DNA from: Gillisia limnaea DSM 15749
GTDB taxonomy: Bacteria; Bacteroidota; Bacteroidia; Flavobacteriales; Flavobacteriaceae
Reading direction: 5' to 3'
NCBI RefSeq assembly: GCF_000243235.1
Contig: NZ_JH594606.1
Span: 1,626,466-1,690,465, forward strand
Length of the DNA stretch: 64,000 bases
The notes under the pieces were generated by a model. The model searched no databases. It was given only the letters and a program-made list of their open reading frames with translations, and was not told the origin of the DNA. Each line of letters begins with the position of its first letter. Within the stretch, counting starts at the first letter, position 1. Positions 36,989 to 45,727 of the stretch are shown here, one piece after another. The position numbers and the translations under genes were made by a program.

Positions 36989-37339
36989 CTGGCTAGATTT
37001 AATTCTTTTGAAGAGATTATTGCCTGGGAAAAAGCAAGAGAATTAAATGCTGAAATTTATTTTATTACGAATAGGGGAGATTTTTCTCAGGATTATGGAC
37101 TGAAAGACCAAATTAGAAGAGCCAGTATATCGGTCTCTTCAAATATTGCAGAAGGCTTCGAAAGGGAAACAACGAAAGAATTTATCCGTTTCTTATATAT
37201 AGCAAAGGCTTCGGCCGGCGAATTGAGATCGCAGTTGTATTTGGCTTTCGATTTAAAATATTTATCGATTGAAGAATTTGAAAGGTTAAAGCATAAAGTA
37301 AGTGAAATTTCAAAATTATTAAGCGGTTTAATCAAATAA
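36989..37339 (+). CDS. Four-helix-bundle protein (S23 / 23S rRNA intervening-sequence family), no standard start codon
   Basis: A complete S23-type reading frame between sufA and sufB. It reads ARFNSFEEIIAWEKARELNA, then YGLKDQIRRASISVSSNIAEGF, FIRFLYIAKASAGELRSQLY, and ends LLSGLIK. All four helices of the family are recognisable and no stop interrupts it. No ATG, GTG or TTG precedes the conserved part after the TAA stop that opens the frame. The best candidate is CTG at 36989, exactly where an ATG would give the expected MARFNSFEE start. Length is 116 residues from there. Either CTG is used or the start codon was mutated. The function of these proteins is poorly known. Confidence 0.75.
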   Translation: MARFNSFEEIIAWEKARELNAEIYFITNRGDFSQDYGLKDQIRRASISVSSNIAEGFERETTKEFIRFLYIAKASAGELRSQLYLAFDLKYLSIEEFERLKHKVSEISKLLSGLIK

Positions 37340-37386
37340 CTACTTTCTACTTTTTGAACTTCTAACCTTCTAACAAAAAAAGAATT

Positions 37387-38832
37387 ATGGCATATACAGA
37401 AGATGATTTAAAGAAAGAGCTCGAAACAAAAGAGTATGAATATGGGTTTTATACCGATATCGAGTCGGATACATTTCCCATAGGATTAAATGAAGATGTG
37501 GTACGGGCTATTTCCAAAAAGAAAGAAGAACCGGAATGGATGACCGATTGGAGGTTAGAATCTTATCGTGCTTGGGAAAAAATGAAGGAGCCTGAATGGG
37601 CGAATGTTCGCTATAAAAAACCGGATTTTCAGGCGATTTCCTATTACTCTGCTCCCAATAAAAAACCGAAATACGATAGTTTAGACGAAGTAGATCCTGA
37701 ATTAAGGGCAACTTTCGAAAAACTTGGAATTTCTATGGATGAGCAAAAAATGCTGGCCGGAGTTGCAGTAGATGTAGTGATGGATTCTGTTTCTGTTGGA
37801 ACCACCTTTAAAAAAACGCTTGCAGAGAAAGGAATTATTTTCTGCTCGATTTCAGAAGCGATCCGCGAACATCCGGAGTTGGTGAAAAAATATCTTGGAA
37901 CTGTAGTTCCTCAACGAGACAACTTCTACGCTGCTTTAAATTCAGCGGTATTTAGTGATGGCTCGTTTTGCTATATCCCAAAAGGAGTACGTTGTCCTAT
38001 GGAACTTTCAACGTATTTCAGGATAAATCAGGCCGGAACAGGCCAATTTGAAAGAACTTTGCTGGTTGCAGATGAGGACAGTTATGTAAGTTATCTTGAA
38101 GGTTGTACTGCTCCTTCCAGAGATGAAAATCAGCTGCACGCCGCAGTGGTGGAACTTATCGCTTTAGATGGTGCTGAGATCAAATATTCTACCGTTCAAA
38201 ACTGGTATCCCGGAAATAAAGAAGGAAAAGGCGGGGTTTATAATTTCGTTACCAAACGAGGAATTTGTGAAGCCAATGCCAAGATTTCCTGGACACAGGT
38301 AGAAACCGGATCTGCAGTCACATGGAAATATCCTTCCTGCATTTTGAAAGGAGATAATTCCATTGGTGAATTTTACTCCATTGCAGTGACCAATAATTTC
38401 CAGCAGGCAGATACGGGAACTAAAATGATCCATTTGGGAAAAAACACCCGAAGCACGATCATTTCCAAAGGAATTTCTGCGGGACAGTCCCAAAATTCTT
38501 ACCGTGGATTGGTGCAAATAAACAGCCGTGCAGAGAACGCCCGGAATTTTTCGCAGTGTGATTCGCTTTTGATGGGCAATAAGTGTGGTGCACACACTTT
38601 CCCTTACATAGAAGTGAAAAACAAAACCGCGATGGTAGAACACGAGGCAACAACCAGCAAAATTGGTGAAGATCAAATATTTTATTGCAACCAGCGAGGA
38701 ATCCCTACCGAAAAGGCAATTGCTTTGATCGTAAATGGATTTAGCAAAGAGGTGCTTAATAAATTACCTATGGAATTTGCCGTAGAAGCTCAAAAACTTC
38801 TGGAAATTTCCCTTGAAGGTTCTGTAGGATAG
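37387..38832 (+). CDS. sufB: Fe-S cluster scaffold protein SufB
   Basis: Core scaffold of the SufBCD complex on which clusters are built in the cytoplasm. The 481-residue protein shows the family blocks [24 protein letters not shown] (read in parts), [42 protein letters not shown], and [26 protein letters not shown] in parts. The C-terminal segment has [25 protein letters not shown], then [21 protein letters not shown]. Length and motifs are normal. Partner genes sufC and sufD follow after a lipoprotein gene. Confidence 0.97.
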   Translation: MAYTEDDLKKELETKEYEYGFYTDIESDTFPIGLNEDVVRAISKKKEEPEWMTDWRLESYRAWEKMKEPEWANVRYKKPDFQAISYYSAPNKKPKYDSLDEVDPELRATFEKLGISMDEQKMLAGVAVDVVMDSVSVGTTFKKTLAEKGIIFCSISEAIREHPELVKKYLGTVVPQRDNFYAALNSAVFSDGSFCYIPKGVRCPMELSTYFRINQAGTGQFERTLLVADEDSYVSYLEGCTAPSRDENQLHAAVVELIALDGAEIKYSTVQNWYPGNKEGKGGVYNFVTKRGICEANAKISWTQVETGSAVTWKYPSCILKGDNSIGEFYSIAVTNNFQQADTGTKMIHLGKNTRSTIISKGISAGQSQNSYRGLVQINSRAENARNFSQCDSLLMGNKCGAHTFPYIEVKNKTAMVEHEATTSKIGEDQIFYCNQRGIPTEKAIALIVNGFSKEVLNKLPMEFAVEAQKLLEISLEGSVG

Positions 38833-38846
38833 TTGAAATAAAAAAG

Positions 38847-39233
38847 ATGAAAAAACTGATTTTTATACTTGGTATTTTAATGGTAATGGTTTCCTGTGAT
38901 AACGAACAGCAAGCAGAGCCAAAACCAATTGCTGAGCCAACGGCTGAAGACAGTATTCAGAATTATCAGGGAACTTTTATTACTGTAGGGAGATCTGCAG
39001 TGCTAAAAGGAAACCAGTTTGTTTATGAAGTTAAAATGGATTCTATGGCTGAATTCCTGAAAGACTCTTTTAAAAATTATGAGTTAATAGACAGTAATTT
39101 AATTCCCATAGAAGTAAAAGGAAAGGTGACAAACAATGTGCGATCCACCGGTTATTCCCAGATAATTGAGATCAAAGAGATCGTAGAGATCTTTGCCGAA
39201 AAGAATATAGAAAACGAAGAAATAGAAAAATAA
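38847..39233 (+). CDS. Small lipoprotein within the SUF operon, unknown function
   Basis: A 128-residue predicted lipoprotein: signal with lipobox MVSC (Cys17) followed by DNEQQAEPKPIAEPTAED, a Pro/Glu-rich tether. The mature part (about 40-128) has GTFITVGRSAVLKGNQFVYEVKMD, which looks beta-rich. No family was recognised. It lies 14 bases after sufB and 36 bases before sufC in the same direction, so it is probably co-transcribed. A direct role in cytoplasmic cluster assembly is not expected for an exported lipoprotein. Confidence 0.75.
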   Translation: MKKLIFILGILMVMVSCDNEQQAEPKPIAEPTAEDSIQNYQGTFITVGRSAVLKGNQFVYEVKMDSMAEFLKDSFKNYELIDSNLIPIEVKGKVTNNVRSTGYSQIIEIKEIVEIFAEKNIENEEIEK

Positions 39234-39269
39234 GAATATCCGGAGTCCGGATGTATTTAAAATATAATT

Positions 39270-40019
39270 ATGCTTAGAATAAAGAATTTACACGCCAGTA
39301 TAGACAACAAGGAAATCCTGAAGGGGATTAATCTGGAGATCAATCCGGGAGAAGTTCACGCTATTATGGGACCAAATGGTTCCGGAAAAAGCACCTTATC
39401 CTCTGTAATAGCAGGAAAAGAAGAATTTGAAATGACCCGTGGAGAAATAAAATTTGAAGGAGAAGATCTTACAGAACTGGATCCTGAAGAACGCGCTCAT
39501 AAGGGGATCTTTTTATCATTTCAATACCCTGTAGAAATTCCGGGTGTTTCTGTAACCAATTTTATTAAGGCTTCAATAAACGCCCACAGGAAATCTCAGG
39601 GATTAGAAGATATGAAAGCCAATGAGATGTTGAAACTGATACGTGAAAAATCTGAAATGCTGGAAATAGACAGGAAATTTCTTTCCCGTTCTTTGAACCA
39701 GGGTTTTTCCGGAGGCGAGAAGAAAAGAAATGAAATTTTTCAAATGGCAATGCTGAATCCAAAATTGGCTATCCTGGATGAAACCGATTCAGGACTCGAT
39801 ATCGATGCGCTTAAAGTGGTTGCCAATGGGGTAAACAAATTAAGAAATAAAGACAATGCTGTTTTATTGATAACGCATTACCAACGATTGTTGGATTATA
39901 TAGTGCCAGATGTGGTTCACGTGATGGTAGATGGAAAGATCGTAAAATCGGGACCAAAAGAACTGGCTTACGAATTGGAAGAAAAAGGGTATGACTGGTT
40001 AAAACCAGAGCAGGTTTAA
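39270..40019 (+). CDS. sufC: Fe-S cluster assembly ATPase SufC
   Basis: ABC-type ATPase that drives the SufBCD scaffold. It is soluble, not a transporter. The 249-residue protein has Walker A GPNGSGKSTLSSV (near 36-48), the Q-loop region LSFQYPVEIPGV, signature FSGGEKKRNEI (near 148-158), Walker B LAILDETDSGLDID and the H-loop in LLITHYQRLLDYI. The DETDSGLD form is typical of SufC. It lies between the lipoprotein gene and sufD. Confidence 0.98.
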   Translation: MLRIKNLHASIDNKEILKGINLEINPGEVHAIMGPNGSGKSTLSSVIAGKEEFEMTRGEIKFEGEDLTELDPEERAHKGIFLSFQYPVEIPGVSVTNFIKASINAHRKSQGLEDMKANEMLKLIREKSEMLEIDRKFLSRSLNQGFSGGEKKRNEIFQMAMLNPKLAILDETDSGLDIDALKVVANGVNKLRNKDNAVLLITHYQRLLDYIVPDVVHVMVDGKIVKSGPKELAYELEEKGYDWLKPEQV

Positions 40020-40074
40020 GGGAAAAGTAAAACCCTGAACCAAAAATCATAAACCCTGAACAAAATTTAACACC

Positions 40075-41391
40075 ATGGAATTAAAAGATAAATTAATATC
40101 CTCATTTCTGGCTTTTGAAGAAGCTTTTGATTTGAATTCAGATATTCATGAATTGAGGACCCGGTCTTTAAAGGAATTTGAACAATTAGGCTTTCCTTCA
40201 AAAAAGGAAGAAGCTTGGAAATATACATCGCTTAATTCGGTATTAAAACCGGATTACAGTGTATTCCCAAAAAAAGAAGACACGATAGAATATCGCGATA
40301 TCAAGAAATATCTTATTCACGATATAGATACGTACAATCTTGTTTTTATAGATGGAATTTATTCGTCTCACCTTTCGCAAACCACGCATGACAAGATCGA
40401 TGTTTGTTTGATGTCTTCGGCATTGAGTAAATCAAAATATAAGCCGGTAATAGACAATTATTTCAATAAGATTGTTTCTAAAGAAAATGGTTTTACCCCA
40501 TTGAATACAGCTTTCTCAAAAGAAGGGGCATTTATTCATATCCATAAAAATCAACTGGCAGACAAACCTATTCAGATAGTAAATTTTGCAACCGGAAATG
40601 AAGCTGCTTTAATGATACAGCCACGAAATTTAATCGTGGTAGATGAAAATGCCCATGTTCAAATTATTGAACGCCACCAGAGTTTAACAAATAATCCGGT
40701 ACTCACCAATTCTGTTACAGAAATATATGCGGCAAAAAGGGCCATTGTAGATTATTACAAGATCCAGAATGACAGGGATACTGCTTCGCTTATAGACAAT
40801 ACTTTTGTTGAGCAACAAGAGCAAAGCAATTGCTCTATGCATACCTTTTCTTTTGGTGGAAAATTAACCCGAAATAATCTCAATTTTTATCAAAGAGGGG
40901 AACATTCAGATTCTACTTTGAAGGGGATCACTATTATTGAAGATAAACAACATGTAGATCACAATACCCTGGTTCATCATATTTCTCCAAATTGTGAAAG
41001 TCATCAGGATTATAAAGGGATCTTTGCCGAAAACTCCACCGGTGTCTTCAACGGAAAGGTTTTGGTAGACAAAGAGGCACAAAAGATCAATGCTTTTCAA
41101 GCCAATAATAATATTTTACTGGATGATAAAGCCACCATCAATGCCAAGCCACAACTGGAAATTTTTGCAGACGATGTAAAGTGCAGCCACGGATGTACTA
41201 TTGGACAATTGGATCAGGATTCGTTGTTTTACCTTCGATCCAGAGGAATTCCGTTAAAGGAAGCTAAAGCATTACTGATGTATGCTTTTGCCAATAATGT
41301 ACTTGAAAGTGTAAAAATACCAGAGATCAAAAAAAGGATCAATCATGAAATTGCCCAGAAACTTGGAGTTAGTTTAGGATTTGACCTTTAA
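40075..41391 (+). CDS. sufD: Fe-S cluster assembly protein SufD
   Basis: Partner of SufB in the SufBCD scaffold. The 438-residue protein starts with a helical N-terminal domain (SLKEFEQLGFPSKKEEAWKYTSL) and continues into the beta-helix core shared with SufB: HIHKNQLADKPIQIVNF, NLIVVDENAHVQIIERHQS and GIFAENSTGVFNGKVLV. It ends with DVKCSHGCTIGQLDQDSLFYLRSRG, where the conserved His and Cys are seen. Length is normal. A multi-hairpin repeat separates it from sufS. Confidence 0.96.
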   Translation: MELKDKLISSFLAFEEAFDLNSDIHELRTRSLKEFEQLGFPSKKEEAWKYTSLNSVLKPDYSVFPKKEDTIEYRDIKKYLIHDIDTYNLVFIDGIYSSHLSQTTHDKIDVCLMSSALSKSKYKPVIDNYFNKIVSKENGFTPLNTAFSKEGAFIHIHKNQLADKPIQIVNFATGNEAALMIQPRNLIVVDENAHVQIIERHQSLTNNPVLTNSVTEIYAAKRAIVDYYKIQNDRDTASLIDNTFVEQQEQSNCSMHTFSFGGKLTRNNLNFYQRGEHSDSTLKGITIIEDKQHVDHNTLVHHISPNCESHQDYKGIFAENSTGVFNGKVLVDKEAQKINAFQANNNILLDDKATINAKPQLEIFADDVKCSHGCTIGQLDQDSLFYLRSRGIPLKEAKALLMYAFANNVLESVKIPEIKKRINHEIAQKLGVSLGFDL

Positions 41392-41439
41392 GAGCAAATG
41401 TTTTATTGTGGATAAATTCAATTATTAATCAAGAACCTT

Positions 41440-41534
41440 GGGACAGACCCGCACAGTTAGGACGGGTCTTCCCAAGAGGTGTGTACCGATTTCTATCGGG
41501 TCGCGGAAATTAAACCCTCAATGAAGGATTAAAT
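41440..41534 (+). repeat. Multi-hairpin intergenic repeat, copy R3
   Basis: Third copy, between sufD and sufS. A first hairpin pairs GACCCG with CGGGTC around GCACAGTTAGGA-type loop bases. The ACCGAT/ATCGGGT pair follows, then the closing palindrome 41510-41532 with one broken pair (TGAAGG instead of TGAGGG). It ends about 37 bases before the sufS ATG. Confidence 0.65.
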
Positions 41535-41570
41535 TTTGAATGAAACTGCAAAAACAATAAATAACCACCT

Positions 41571-42809
41571 ATGAAAGTTGCTGCTGAAAAAATCCCATTT
41601 AATGTCGAACTTATAAGACAGGATTTTCCAATACTAAAACGGAAGATCAACGGGTATCCTTTGATATATTTTGACAACGCGGCGACATCACAAACTCCTA
41701 AGCAGGTAATAGATACGATAGTAGATTATTATTCAAACTATAATGCGAATATCCACCGCGGTGTTCACACGCTTTCTCAGGAAGCTACCGATAAATATGA
41801 GGGTGCTCGAAAAAAAATTCAGCAACATTTCAACGCTGCCAATCCATACGAGATAATTTTTACCTCGGGAACAACCCACGGGATCAATCTTGTGGCAAAT
41901 GGCTTTGCTTCCGAATTGAAAAAAGGAGATGAAGTATTGATTTCGGCACTGGAGCATCATTCCAATATCGTTCCATGGCAAATGTTGTGTGAAAAAACAG
42001 GCGCTATTCTAAAAGTGATCCCAATGAATGAGAATGGGGAGCTTATTTTTGCTGAATATGAGAAGCTTTTATCAGGTAAAACGAAAATGGTTTTTGTAAA
42101 TCACGTTTCAAATGCTTTGGGAACAGTAAATCCAATCAAAAAAATAATAGACAAAGCCCACGAAGCTGGAGCAGTAGTTCTTGTTGACGGAGCTCAGGCT
42201 GCACCGCATATAAAGGCCGATGTTCAGGCACTGGATGTTGATTTTTATTTGGTTTCTGCCCATAAAATGTGCGGGCCTACAGGAGTTGGGGTCTTATACG
42301 GAAAAGAAAAATGGCTTAAAAAACTTCCTCCCTATCAGGGCGGCGGGGAAATGATCGCTACAGTAACTTTTGAAAAAACCACGTACGCAGATCTTCCACA
42401 TAAATTCGAAGCAGGAACGCCTAATATTTGCGGCGGGATTGCTTTTGGTGCTGCTCTGGATTATATGAATGAAGTTGGCTTTCATGAAATTGCTGAGTAT
42501 GAGCACCAATTGCTTGAATATGCAACCAAACAATTACTGGCTATAGAAGGCGTAAAGATCTATGGGGTTTCTAAAGAAAAAACCGCAGTGATCTCCTTCA
42601 ACATTGAGGGAATTCATCCATATGACATTGGAACAATTATAGATAAATTAGGGGTAGCTGTTCGTACCGGCCATCACTGTGCACAGCCTATTATGGATTT
42701 CTATAAAATCCCTGGAACAGTGAGAGCCTCCTTTTCATTTTATAATACAATGGAAGAAATAGATCTTTTTATAGAAGCTGTAAAAAGGGCAAAAGCAATG
42801 TTGGAATAA
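41571..42809 (+). CDS. sufS: Cysteine desulfurase SufS
   Basis: PLP enzyme that takes sulfur from cysteine for cluster assembly. The 412-residue protein carries YFDNAATSQTP near 34-44, the Schiff-base lysine in LVSAHKMCGPTGVGVLYG (near 225-242) and the catalytic cysteine in VRTGHHCAQPIMDFY (near 360-375). The GHHCAQP loop is the type II SufS form. Its activator SufE is encoded two genes downstream. Confidence 0.97.
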   Translation: MKVAAEKIPFNVELIRQDFPILKRKINGYPLIYFDNAATSQTPKQVIDTIVDYYSNYNANIHRGVHTLSQEATDKYEGARKKIQQHFNAANPYEIIFTSGTTHGINLVANGFASELKKGDEVLISALEHHSNIVPWQMLCEKTGAILKVIPMNENGELIFAEYEKLLSGKTKMVFVNHVSNALGTVNPIKKIIDKAHEAGAVVLVDGAQAAPHIKADVQALDVDFYLVSAHKMCGPTGVGVLYGKEKWLKKLPPYQGGGEMIATVTFEKTTYADLPHKFEAGTPNICGGIAFGAALDYMNEVGFHEIAEYEHQLLEYATKQLLAIEGVKIYGVSKEKTAVISFNIEGIHPYDIGTIIDKLGVAVRTGHHCAQPIMDFYKIPGTVRASFSFYNTMEEIDLFIEAVKRAKAMLE

Positions 42810-42821
42810 AATAGAGTATCT

Positions 42822-43268
42822 ATGAAACAGCTTTCTCTCCTCTTCGCTTTATTTTTATTCATGTCTTGTGCCAATACAAAAAAAGGTGCAAATGAATTTA
42901 ATAGTGATTCCCAGGATTTAGGAGAAATTGAAACGCTATCTGGTGAATACCAACTAATAGCTCTTAAAGATGAAAATATTTCTTCGGAAGATATCTATTT
43001 AAAAATTGATGATAAAGGTGAATCCTTAATGGTAAATGCAGGTTGCAATGTATTAAGGGTTGATTTTATTCAGGAAAATGAACGTATAAGTTTTCAACCG
43101 CCCGTAAGTACCAAAATGTATTGTGAAGGGAAAATGAGCTATGAAAACATTTTAAATTTAATTCTGCCTGATATTTCCGAAATTCAGAGAAAAGCAGATA
43201 ATCTGGTGTTTTTATCCAAAGAAAATCAAGTGCTCTTAACAGTACGAAAAACAGATAACAGTGAATAA
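42822..43268 (+). CDS. META domain lipoprotein within the SUF operon
   Basis: A 148-residue lipoprotein: signal ending in lipobox FMSC (Cys16). The mature part resembles the META/HslJ domain: LSGEYQLIALKDENISSED, GCNVLRVDFIQENERISFQPPVSTKMYCEGKMSYENIL and a final FLSKENQVLLTVRKTD, read in parts. HslJ-type proteins are linked to heat and antibiotic tolerance in E. coli; a role here is unknown. It overlaps the GTG start of sufE by 8 bases, which implies coupling. Confidence 0.82.
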   Translation: MKQLSLLFALFLFMSCANTKKGANEFNSDSQDLGEIETLSGEYQLIALKDENISSEDIYLKIDDKGESLMVNAGCNVLRVDFIQENERISFQPPVSTKMYCEGKMSYENILNLILPDISEIQRKADNLVFLSKENQVLLTVRKTDNSE

Positions 43269-43686
43269 AATAAAGGAAATACAGGAAGAAATCGTAGACG
43301 AATTTTCCATGTTTGACGACTGGATGCAGCGTTATGAATATATGATCGAGCTGGGAAAATCGCTCCCGCTTATCGAGGAAAAATATAAAGTTGAAGAGAA
43401 CCTCATCAAAGGTTGTCAAAGCAAGGTTTGGGTTCATGCAGAACTGGAAGATGAAAAGCTTGTTTTTACCGCAGATAGCGATGCGATAATTACAAAGGGG
43501 ATCGTTGCAATTTTGATACGTGCATTTTCAAATCAGCATCCTTCAGAGATCCTTGAAGCCGATACTCAATTTATAGATGAGATAGGCTTAAAAGAACATC
43601 TTTCCCCAACCAGGGCAAATGGTTTGGTGAGCATGATAAAGCAACTAAAAATGTATGCAATTGCATATCAAACACAATTAGATTAA
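43261..43686 (+). CDS. sufE: Cysteine desulfurase activator SufE
   Basis: Accepts persulfide from SufS and passes it to the SufBCD scaffold. The 141-residue protein has the active cysteine in LIKGCQSKVWVHAEL (near residue 52), DDWMQRYEYMIELGKSLP before it, and EHLSPTRANGLVSMIKQLK at the C-terminus, all typical. The start is a GTG inside the end of the META lipoprotein gene. No ATG gives the family N-terminus, so GTG is accepted. Confidence 0.95.
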   Translation: MNKIKEIQEEIVDEFSMFDDWMQRYEYMIELGKSLPLIEEKYKVEENLIKGCQSKVWVHAELEDEKLVFTADSDAIITKGIVAILIRAFSNQHPSEILEADTQFIDEIGLKEHLSPTRANGLVSMIKQLKMYAIAYQTQLD

Positions 43687-43687
43687 G

Positions 43688-44011
43688 ATGACAGAAGAAA
43701 TAAATACACAGGAGATGGGAGAAAAGATTGTAAAGGTTTTAAAGACCATTTATGATCCCGAAATTCCCGTAGACATCTATGAACTAGGCCTTATTTACGA
43801 TGTAATGGTAAATACAGACTATGATGTAAAAATATTGATGACACTCACCACCCCAAATTGTCCGGTGGCAGAATCATTGCCGCGGGAAGTGGAAGAAAGG
43901 GTGAAATCTCTTGATACCGTTAAAGACTGCGAGGTTGAAATTACTTTTGATCCACCCTGGACCCAGGATTTGATGAGTGAAGAAGCCAGACTGGAGTTAG
44001 GTTTGCTATAA
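43688..44011 (+). CDS. sufT: SUF system maturation protein SufT (DUF59/MIP18 family)
   Basis: Accessory factor in iron-sulfur protein maturation, 107 residues. The DUF59 core is visible: LKTIYDPEIPVDIYELGLIYDV near residues 18-39 and LMTLTTPNCPVAESLP near 58-73, whose cysteine is the conserved one. It starts 1 base after the sufE stop and so belongs to the operon. Repeat R4 follows. Confidence 0.93.
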   Translation: MTEEINTQEMGEKIVKVLKTIYDPEIPVDIYELGLIYDVMVNTDYDVKILMTLTTPNCPVAESLPREVEERVKSLDTVKDCEVEITFDPPWTQDLMSEEARLELGLL

Positions 44012-44040
44012 AAGCAGCTAGTTCTCCAAAAGAAGAAATT

Positions 44041-44164
44041 CAATTATCCCGGAGGAAGCTCCCGGGTAAGGAAAAAAGAAGATATATCCAGGGTCCCGAT
44101 GAAATCCTTCACGAAAAGGGACGGTCGGGAATTGGAAAATTAACCCCACTAGTGGTATTAAATC
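44041..44164 (+). repeat. Multi-hairpin intergenic repeat, copy R4 (divergent)
   Basis: Fourth, most divergent copy, between sufT and the DUF2480 gene. It has a CCCGG/CCGGG hairpin at its start, a GGTCCCGAT...ATCnnn-like middle, and the closing palindrome TTAACCCCACTAGTGGTATT at 44140-44159, continuing to 44161. Compared with R1-R3 the stem CCTC/GAGG has become CCAC/GTGG, a paired change. It ends 8-10 bases before the next start codon. Confidence 0.55.
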
Positions 44165-44171
44165 TATAAGC

Positions 44172-44684
44172 ATGTCCACAGAAATTATAAATCGGGTTGC
44201 CAATAGTAAATTGGTCACTTTTAATCTCGAAGATTTTTATCCTTCCGGAGAAAGAGTTCTTTTTGATATTAAAGACTGGTTATTAGAAGGCCTTGTTTTA
44301 AGGGAAACTATTTTCCGGGAAAAAGCCCTGGCCCACAACTGGAAACAATATGAAGGCGCTTATGTGGCTCTTACTTGTTCCACAGATGCTATTATCCCGG
44401 CATGGGCATACATGCTCCTTTCCACGTATTTGAATCCCTACGCCAAAAAGACCGTGATTGGCGATCTGCAAACCTTAGAAACTGTCTTATATAGCGAGAT
44501 TATTTCTAAAATGGATCTTTCCAATTTAAAGGACAAACCTGTAATTATTAAAGGTTGCTCCCATAAACCGGTTCCCGAAAACGCCTATTTATTTTTGATA
44601 GAAAAATTACAACCGGTGGTAAAAAGCCTGTTATATGGTGAAGCTTGTTCTTCAGTACCTCTTTTTAAAAATAAGAAAGTTTAG
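44172..44684 (+). CDS. DUF2480 family protein
   Basis: A 170-residue cytoplasmic protein of unknown function. Blocks typical of DUF2480 are FNLEDFYPSGERVLFDIKDWLLEGLVLRE, DAIIPAWAYMLLSTYLNPYA and VIIKGCSHKPVPENAYLFLIEKLQP, read in parts. No signal peptide or membrane helix is clear. The gene regularly follows the SUF genes in Flavobacteriaceae (recalled), which suggests a link to Fe-S or sulfur metabolism; no direct evidence is visible here. DUF3078 follows 5 bases later. Confidence 0.85.
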   Translation: MSTEIINRVANSKLVTFNLEDFYPSGERVLFDIKDWLLEGLVLRETIFREKALAHNWKQYEGAYVALTCSTDAIIPAWAYMLLSTYLNPYAKKTVIGDLQTLETVLYSEIISKMDLSNLKDKPVIIKGCSHKPVPENAYLFLIEKLQPVVKSLLYGEACSSVPLFKNKKV

Positions 44685-44689
44685 AATTA

Positions 44690-45586
44690 ATGAAAATATT
44701 GATTTTCGCCTTTAGCTTCCTGTTCTTAAATTCGGTTCTGTTTGCACAAAATGAAGAAGCAGAAATCCCGCCAAATGGATGGAGCAAGGAAGGTAAAATC
44801 CAGTTGTTGTTTAACCAGTCGGCATTTAATAAAGAATGGACCGGTGGTGGTACTTCAAGTATTTCGGGAAATCTTACCCTTAACTATGATTTTAATTATA
44901 GAATGAATGATTTTACCTGGGATAATAAAATCCTGGGGAACTTTGGAATGACCAAGGTGAAAGATGACGAATTTGGGAGGAAAACAAGCGACCGGTTCGA
45001 GTTCAACTCGATTGCAGGGAAACAACTTGAAAATTCCAATTGGTACTATTCTTATTTTTTAAATTTCAGAACTCAGTTTGCAAAAGGGTATGAATTTAGT
45101 GAAAATGCTGAAACCGGGGAAAATATTAGAACAGAAACCACCCATTTTCTTTCACCTGCCTACCTTCAAACAGGACCAGGTATGATGTGGAAAAAGAATG
45201 AAAATTTCATAATCAATATCGCTCCAATCACCGCTAGATTTATATTTGTTGATGACGTATTCACTTCAGGATCCAATTATGTAGATGGCCAGCATTTTGG
45301 TGTGGATCGCGAAAAATCAGGTCGGTTTGAGTTAGGTGCTTCTCTTAGCGGTTTTGCTAAATTTGATCTTTTGGAGAACGTCACTATGGAAAACAACATT
45401 AACCTTTATTCTAACTATTTGGACAAACCGGGGAATATTGATATTGATTATTTGGCGAATATTGAAATGGGAATCAATAAATATCTTTCAGCAAATCTCA
45501 TATTTCAGGCAATTTATGACGATAATGCCGTAGGTGCTTTTCAAATTAGAGAAGTTTTTGGATTAGGAATAAATTATGATTTCTAA
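44690..45586 (+). CDS. DUF3078 family secreted/outer-membrane protein
   Basis: A 298-residue protein with a signal peptide (FAFSFLFLNSVLFAQ, cleavage near residue 19). The mature chain has a repeated aromatic-alternating pattern (YDFNYRMNDFTWDNKILGNFG, NWYYSYFLNFRTQFAKGYEF) and ends with FGLGINYDF, a terminal Phe. Together these suggest an outer-membrane beta-barrel. It is probably co-transcribed with DUF2480. A terminator follows 25 bases later. Confidence 0.85.
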   Translation: MKILIFAFSFLFLNSVLFAQNEEAEIPPNGWSKEGKIQLLFNQSAFNKEWTGGGTSSISGNLTLNYDFNYRMNDFTWDNKILGNFGMTKVKDDEFGRKTSDRFEFNSIAGKQLENSNWYYSYFLNFRTQFAKGYEFSENAETGENIRTETTHFLSPAYLQTGPGMMWKKNENFIINIAPITARFIFVDDVFTSGSNYVDGQHFGVDREKSGRFELGASLSGFAKFDLLENVTMENNINLYSNYLDKPGNIDIDYLANIEMGINKYLSANLIFQAIYDDNAVGAFQIREVFGLGINYDF

Positions 45587-45611
45587 ACCGCCAAGATCTT
45601 CCGCAAAATTG

Positions 45612-45647
45612 AAAATTCCGTAACTGTATAGTTTCGGAATTTTTTTT
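45612..45647 (+). terminator. Terminator at the end of the SUF/DUF3078 unit
   Basis: Arms AAAATTCCGTAACT (45612-45625) and AGTTTCGGAATTTT (from 45630), with one mismatch and a 4-base loop, run into a T tract. It lies 25 bases after the DUF3078 stop. Confidence 0.8.
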
Positions 45648-45714
45648 AATAGTAATTTCAAGTTAAATTTATGTTGAATTTCATACGGTAAAATCGCTAT
45701 ATCAATCAATTGTG

Positions 45715-45722
45715 TAACTTTG
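45715..45722 (+). promoter_or_regulatory. Candidate hflX -7 element, 5 bases before the start codon
   Basis: TAACTTTG matches TAnnTTTG exactly and is followed after 5 bases by the hflX ATG. If real, the mRNA would be nearly leaderless. No matching -33 TTTG was seen. Confidence 0.3.
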
Positions 45723-45727
45723 TTATT

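Noticed and set aside
38164-38676. A 170-codon open frame on the minus strand
   Set aside because: Antisense to sufB, whose protein is complete and well conserved.
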